Assembly (NCBI GenBank): GCA_012295275.1
Contig: CM022670.1
Span: 17,414,698-17,478,697, forward strand
Direction: 5' to 3'
DNA: 64,000 bases
Source: Chrysomallon squamiferum
Lineage: Eukaryota > Mollusca > Gastropoda > Neomphalida > Peltospiridae
Below, in pieces: positions 61,301 through 64,000 of the stretch. The notes under the pieces were generated by a model that made no database searches, had not been told where the DNA came from, and saw only the letters and a list, made by a program, of their open reading frames with translations. How positions within the stretch are numbered: position 1 is the stretch's first letter; every line of letters starts with the position of its first letter. Both the position numbers and the translations under genes were made by a program.

Positions 61301-64000
61301 TGAACATTTGTATAATTCAATAATAATAATTATATTTAACACTAAGAGTAATGAAAATAATAGCAATAATAATAATAATAGTAATAATAATAATAATGAC
61401 AACAGTAATAATGATGATAATAATAATAACAATAATAATAACTGCATTAGAATAAATCATTTGTTCACTTACGATTAAGATAGGAAAAAACAGATAACGT
61501 TAATTTTGTTTCTTTAAACGAAAATATTAATGGTGTACAAGATAAAGGCAGAACTTGGCGTCTTTACATTAAAACAAATATCAGTGTTTCTACATAGATC
61601 TGGACCCAGATTCAAAAAACCTCATCAAATCTGGCTGCTTTCTAAACCACTCTAATTTCAGTATATGCAAACATTTTTTGATGGCTACTAGTTTACGTTG
61701 CTTGATGTATCCTGAACTGATCAGGAGAATATTAATTTACAGTCACATAGCTTAACTCAGTATGAACCATAGTAAACATAGTAAGCAGCTAAATTTGGAA
61801 CATTTAATTGAATCTGGACCCTGATTTGCAAATACCTTGATTCAAGCTTTTTCAGAATTGTAAGTTTTCCTTTTTCCCCTTGTGTTGGAGTAACACTTTT
61901 TATGTATGGCATCTCTAGATAAGAAAAAATAGTGTTTACACTAGATTTCTAATTTTAAAGCAACATAAATTTCTTCAATGTACTTAAATAGAAGATCAAA
62001 AGAATACACACGCAAGCACACAAACATACAAAATAAATAAATAAATCAATGTGGTTAAGTTTAGAAATAACAAATTAATAAAAATAATGAATTATTTTAG
62101 ATTCAAAAAGTAAACATTTTCAAAAAATGTGCCAGTAATACTCTTTGTTAGACAAAATCTTCTGCACGTGTAATGTTTAAATTTATATTTACCAAATTTG
62201 GAAAGCATTATTATTGGCTACAATTATCTTTTATTTATATGTACTGTAAACAATAGGTTTCTAGTGTATGTGATAGAGAACCTAACGAAACTGGCAGGCT
62301 TTCTAACTTGCAGCTGGGAGTGTCTTGCTTCCACATTCTGGTAAAATAAGGACTGCAGGAAGCAAGTATTTGTTCCCAGAGAATGGACAGTTTAATTTCA
62401 ATGACTGACATGTTAACAGTTGATTACTTACTTAAAAATTGTTTTCCACAACATGCAGCATTTAAAGTCTGTTGTCCTAGAGTATGGCCATGTTGTAAAA
62501 ACAGATCAACCATCTTGATATTCCCAGCTGCAGCAGCTATGGAGAGTGGAGTGACATCATCTTTTCCTCTGCAGTCTACTGGTAGTGCATCAACAGCAGA
62601 CAGACATGATTCTGCCAAATCATAGTCTCCAACGGCAGAAGCAAACTGTAGAATGGAAATTTCCATTTTTTTAATGTATTCTAAATCTGTGGTTGACAGT
62701 TTGCTTAGAGTTGTTATCAAACTAGCTTCTTTTGTGCTTTTCTGAAGAATCTGACAAGCTCTTCTTGCTCTTAAATTATAATTTGATTTAAAGATTTTGG
62801 CTCTTTCAGATCTGTTTTGAGTCATGATCCAGGTACATAAATACTGGTGTATCATTAGTATGTATTTGGTAAACAATCTGGGAAAAATATAAAGAAGTTT
62901 AGAGGCCATTACATGTTGCATTTTTGTACTTGACTTTGTGAAATGATGCCAGGCTATTTGTTGCAGAATATCTAATGCAGTAGTTTTTCTTTCATGTGTT
63001 GTGCTGATTTCCATAATGATTTTCTCCATGTCCCCAATGTCAACTGTTTTCAAAAATGTATGCCCTTCTTGAAAGAAATATATTTGTATTTCCAGTGGTG
63101 CAGATTGGAAGAATGATTGCCAGAATGCAGACAAAATTGGCAGTGGCACTTTCTGGTACTGAAAATAGACATGTTTGTGACAAGGTGTATTTGCTGAAAG
63201 CAAACAGTTCCACATCACTGATCCTCCATGGCGAAGAAGCATGATTACTACTTTCCACAGCTTGTTTTGTACAGCACTGATAAAAGCTTGACAAACGCAG
63301 TGTACAGAACTGTGCTTGGTAATCTGGGTATCTGCTAGATGAACCCCAGTTTCAATAAGTTGACAGACAACAGCTTCCATACTCTCTTCATACTGTGAAA
63401 TATTCTGTATAAAGTGTGTTAAAGGAAGCATTGATTCAAGTCTGAAGGTAAATGTGTTAACAGGTGAATCTACAGCATTTAGAAGTTGTCTGGTTTCACT
63501 GACCATCTTCTGCGTCAACAATGACTTTGACTGCAACAGTTCTGGACAAAGTCTTATCATGACAGAAAACAATTCCTTACTTTTGTGTGGACTGTTGACT
63601 GCAGCCTGAAACACTCCTTTAGCACACACACGAGCGTGCTCATCAGCAGGACATGTACTTTCCAGTGACTGTGATTTCCAGTGACTTATCACAGTACTCA
63701 GTATTTCTGTATTTCCTTTCCAAACAGCTAAGTGCAGTGCAAAACATATTAAAGTGGAGGCCTTATTGCTTAACAGAACATCAACTAAACTTTCATTTTC
63801 TTTTAAAACAGCTAATTCTAAAGCTGAATGGACCAAAAGATGTTTTTCTTTTTCAGAAAAAGATAAATCTTTGTACTTTTCAAGATCTGTTGGTATATAG
63901 TTTGGTGATGCACCCATTTCAATCAGCTGCTTCACAGTATTAGCTTGTTTTGTTTTATCTTTGTCACTAAATGTCTCATTTAAAATGGCCACCTGCAGGA
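42245..64000 (-). CDS. Copy B: paralogous giant ankyrin-ZU5-ZU5-UPA-tandem death domain gene (5' part outside window)
   Basis: This is the second copy of the gene at 3704-30422, with the same exon order, phases and domains. Visible exons start inside the second half of ankyrin block 1 at the right edge and run to the stop codon at 42245-42247. It is better preserved than copy A: the 4.2 kb ankyrin exon, both ZU5 exons, UPA and both death domains are open and in phase. Two lesions remain: a one-base loss near 55255 inside the unrecognised module and a two-base loss near 60775 in a small ankyrin exon. Copy B also carries an extra segment of about 27 codons near 54840-54925 and a transposon relic in the intron at 43460-45284. 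The product is probably a large death-fold scaffold protein. Whether it is expressed cannot be told from sequence. Confidence 0.75.
42664..42788 (-). CDS. Copy B exon, death domain 2 second half
   Basis: This is a 125-nt exon: LFVTSRDKQISDDKAFQVVI then EALSEFSLEEPRNWML. Donor gtatgt. Confidence 0.75.
42873..43030 (-). CDS. Copy B exon, death domain 2 first half
   Basis: This is a 158-nt exon, phase 1 in and phase 0 out: LPKPMSDEFIAQLVEKTGVI then FDLARELDVSKPELELIL and ending STPESKMIK. Intact, unlike copy A. Confidence 0.75.
43040..43300. repeat. ~52-bp tandem repeat in copy B intron
   Basis: About five units of TTCTCTAAATATGTAATACA plus GGAAAGTCAACAGAAAGTG, better preserved than in copy A. 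Confidence 0.65.
43460..45284. mobile_element. ~1.8 kb DNA-transposon relic with ~380-bp terminal inverted repeats
   Basis: The left end (about 43460-43840) and right end (about 44895-45284) are imperfect inverted repeats starting ATTCTGTGTCAAATYACCC on each side, then sharing long blocks such as GGCCAATTGGACCAGTGGTG and CTCATATCTCAG. The element interrupts the intron between exons 45789-45871 and 42873-43030 of copy B. The matching intron of copy A around 4930-4950 is uninterrupted. No clear target-site duplication is visible. The interior holds a decayed minus-strand coding region. Confidence 0.75.
44014..44650 (-). pseudogene. Decayed transposon-borne coding region (HGK..CDGIGG-like family)
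   Basis: On the minus strand, from about 44650 downward, the reading starts EWNLFVTSYGKSACDGIG, changes frame near 44595, continues ASLQRPYTDPVLTSD and then GIHFFNITPENIAKHELEL, meets a TAG at 44206-44208, and continues to a stop at 44014. From memory this resembles a family of uncharacterised proteins that is common in invertebrate genomes and seems carried by mobile elements (motif around HGK-x-x-CDGIGG). One frameshift and one in-frame stop mark it as non-functional. It may be the C-terminal part of a transposase. Confidence 0.5.
45789..45871 (-). CDS. Copy B linker exon between death domains
   Basis: This is an 83-nt exon: IGKNKKRQDRFCSWLKVTLN then GRSITKL, donor gtaaaa. It has the same length and phase as copy A. 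Confidence 0.65.
45872..46460. repeat. Copy B counterpart of the two intron repeat arrays
   Basis: About three ~75-bp units (45872-46070) are followed by unrelated sequence and then the ATACAGTATTATTATTTTTC array (46215-46460). The copy-number difference from copy A shows slippage after duplication. Confidence 0.6.
46608..46735 (-). CDS. Copy B exon, death domain 1 second half
   Basis: This is a 128-nt exon: LLKSWRDSRLHRNDHGVPEL then LIALQKGGRPDLVQKIM. Acceptor TTGAATCAG, donor AAATG/gtaaaa. Confidence 0.8.
47258..47400 (-). CDS. Copy B exon, death domain 1 first half
   Basis: This is a 143-nt exon equal in length and phase to copy A 7644-7786: LLKDLAQDLGSEWQRVAVQL and following. The upstream acceptor region is duplicated at about 47470-47540. 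Confidence 0.8.
47395..47545. repeat. Duplicated splice-acceptor segment upstream of copy B death domain 1
   Basis: ACCCTTTCAAAACAAGAGAA and following bases occur at about 47397 and again at about 47487. The second carries a minus-strand TTTTGAAAG acceptor without the coding sequence. Confidence 0.6.
47833..48446 (-). CDS. Copy B exon, UPA domain (intact)
   Basis: This is a 614-nt exon, acceptor TTTTCCAG, donor GAAG/gtaaaa, about 204 codons without interruption. A charged helix (SEIEQKKDEEEIQKEVIKLN) is followed by CSVVFMAMLKNVSD, NKQLHKRLQHWKNEGYKD and strand-rich sequence, the UPA position upstream of the death domain. The frame-intact copy shows that the extra T in copy A is the aberrant state. 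Confidence 0.75.
48788..49062 (-). CDS. Copy B exon, second ZU5 continuation
   Basis: This is a 275-nt exon, acceptor CCTGTAG, donor CAGA/gtgagt. It codes VIPKPPLEEDRFDNVLSLSN and PNKEVIITVGLPNDFFGK. In frame. Confidence 0.75.
49375..49560 (-). CDS. Copy B exon, ZU5-1 end and ZU5-2 start
   Basis: This is a 186-nt exon, phase 0 both ends. It codes WVCYAKINPCSMNSFVLVTL then KFPVTAVGGTFSSNMAAVDI. It lacks an HF-S autoprocessing motif, as copy A does. Confidence 0.75.
49872..50214 (-). CDS. Copy B exon, first ZU5-like domain (intact)
   Basis: This is a 343-nt exon, phase 2 in and phase 0 out, coding FVTLKGNMTYDLHQIGLTI, then VGMVWRRMRPEYSRNDML, then DVFEFRIFTTDVSDDFILKI, and finally a charged stretch ending KDIREVKK. 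Alternating hydrophobic strands and position support ZU5-1 by analogy with PIDD1 and ankyrins. Confidence 0.7.
50215..50605. repeat. ~20-bp tandem repeat in copy B intron (expanded)
   Basis: Many units of AAACATAAGTATAAACTAAT lie directly upstream of the ZU5-1 acceptor. The copy A counterpart (10751-10950) has about half as many. Confidence 0.65.
51118..51160. repeat. (TA)n microsatellite
   Basis: This lies in the copy B intron where copy A (11418-11605) instead has (CT)n, (TCTA)n and (CTGT)n tracts. Confidence 0.85.
51178..51260 (-). CDS. Copy B linker exon between ankyrin block 3 and ZU5
   Basis: This is an 83-nt exon matching copy A 11626-11708: SPASSCRNPKMRSLMKESKV. Acceptor AAAATCAG, donor gtaatt. 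Confidence 0.65.
51676..51774 (-). CDS. Copy B 99-nt single ankyrin repeat exon
   Basis: The exon is exactly 33 codons, phase 0 at both ends, YGRTPLHYAVNKSKWEAADL then LTFCGADGT, the same protein as copy A 12160-12258. Confidence 0.85.
52060..52158 (-). CDS. Copy B 99-nt single ankyrin repeat exon
   Basis: The exon is exactly 33 codons, phase 0 at both ends, with a TPLHY motif followed by ISAYGDMESLKLLLRN-like helices. Confidence 0.85.
52517..52615 (-). CDS. Copy B 99-nt single ankyrin repeat exon
   Basis: The exon is exactly 33 codons, phase 0 at both ends, NGATPFMRSCQLRNFVIQKL then LLSHGASVN. Confidence 0.8.
53100..53211 (-). CDS. Copy B ankyrin exon, block 3 entry
   Basis: This is a 112-nt exon, acceptor CTTTCAG, donor GGAATG/gtgtgt, coding YVIENATDLLFNHVELGQ and DLDIGAHINKRG. 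It has the same length and phase as copy A 13644-13755. Confidence 0.7.
53580..56070 (-). CDS. Copy B exon, unrecognised ~800-residue module (one-base loss, ~27-codon insertion)
   Basis: This is a 2491-nt exon matching copy A 14245-16669, with acceptor CTTTTTAACAG and donor AACCAGCAG/gtttgt. It begins IMDLLKGQNIKVEIDWGSLD. A base is missing near 55255, shifting frame after DELVERVK; the remainder is open in the next frame to the donor. Copy B has about 27 extra codons at roughly 54838-54925 (a lysine run followed by YSEYFENTFYRK) and lacks four codons present near the end of copy A. No known catalytic motif is seen. Confidence 0.75.
56223..60417 (-). CDS. Copy B long exon, ankyrin block 2 (intact)
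   Basis: This is a 4195-nt exon, acceptor GTTACAG, donor CGA/gtaagt, open throughout for about 1398 codons. It has many ankyrin repeats (GATPLWYAMANQHWNIAENL, MVHAAAAHGNVELMEYLLQM, LTPFDIARSMGNIELVHLLE) mixed with degenerate helical stretches. Its central part keeps the 28 bases (57554-57581) lost in copy A. The C-terminal part grades into helical sequence without clear TPLH motifs. An uninterrupted reading frame of this length in an AT-rich genome argues for coding constraint until recently. Confidence 0.9.
60755..60890 (-). CDS. Copy B small ankyrin exon (two-base loss)
   Basis: This is a 136-nt exon, acceptor AAATTTAG, donor TCCAAA/gtaagt. It codes SKEIFWADHRDNGTVFKMAV then YWQIVEYLLKNELY. 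Two bases are missing relative to copy A near 60775, so it leaves at phase 0 while the next exon needs phase 2. With these splice sites the frame breaks at the junction. Confidence 0.65.
61015..61500. repeat. Local duplication in copy B intron
   Basis: A block with GAGTAATGAAAATAATAG, an (AAT)n tract, and ACTGCATTAG occurs at 61050-61190 and again at 61345-61490. Copy A has a single version (21645-21780). Confidence 0.55.
61836..61914 (-). CDS. Copy B small exon (26 codons)
   Basis: This is a 79-nt exon, acceptor CTCTAG, donor CAAG/gtattt. It codes KMPYIKSVTPTQGEKGKL then TILKKLES. It has the same length and phase as copy A 22120-22198; several substitutions cluster in the middle. Confidence 0.65.
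62432..64000 (-). CDS. Copy B exon, ankyrin-type repeats (partial, continues beyond window)
   Basis: The exon is open from the window edge to donor TTTTTAA/gtaagtaa. It matches copy A 22716-24604 closely and includes ALHLAVWKGNTEILSTVI and the final DDVTPLSIAAAAGNIKMVDL repeat. No frame break is visible. Confidence 0.85.

Overview
The window is AT-rich eukaryotic DNA: introns with GT-AG sites, poly-A signals, long microsatellites, LINE and DNA-transposon relics, and no bacterial-style operons. The protein architecture (ankyrin repeats, ZU5, UPA, death domains), long AT-rich introns and abundant (TTA)n, (CT)n and (TTTA)n tracts suit an invertebrate, most likely a lophotrochozoan such as a mollusc. 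The species cannot be fixed from the sequence alone.

The window is dominated by two tandem, same-strand (minus) copies of one giant multi-exon gene. Copy A spans about 30422 down to 3704. Copy B starts beyond the right edge and runs from 64000 down to 42245. Homology covers exons, introns and 3' flank (1250-3700 matches 40440-42240), so this is a segmental tandem duplication with a period of about 39.2-39.7 kb. From copy A I traced 25 coding exons (about 4600 codons): an N-terminal module that may be ubiquitin-like; a microexon; a first ankyrin block; a CxxC/HxC segment; a second, very long ankyrin exon; an ~800-residue module with no family I recognise in one ~2.4 kb exon; a third ankyrin block with three 99-nt one-repeat exons; then ZU5-ZU5-UPA and two tandem death domains. 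The C-terminal half matches the ZU5-ZU5-UPA-DD layout of PIDD1 and ankyrins, which suggests a large death-fold signalling scaffold. That function is inference.

Neither copy reads cleanly end to end. Copy A has one in-frame stop and five frame-changing indels. Copy B has two different frame-changing indels in the part visible here. Several sit at homopolymers and could be assembly errors. The 28-bp deletion and the in-frame TGA in copy A look more like genuine decay.

Between the copies (about 30.4-42.2 kb) are CpG-richer DNA probably holding the unseen 5' end of copy A, a decayed LINE fragment (33.85-34.47 kb), a 281-bp tandem duplication (39.26-39.82 kb), and two isolated exon-like signals (35.63 kb plus strand, 38.76 kb minus strand). 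A ~1.8 kb transposon relic with ~380-bp terminal inverted repeats sits in an intron of copy B only.
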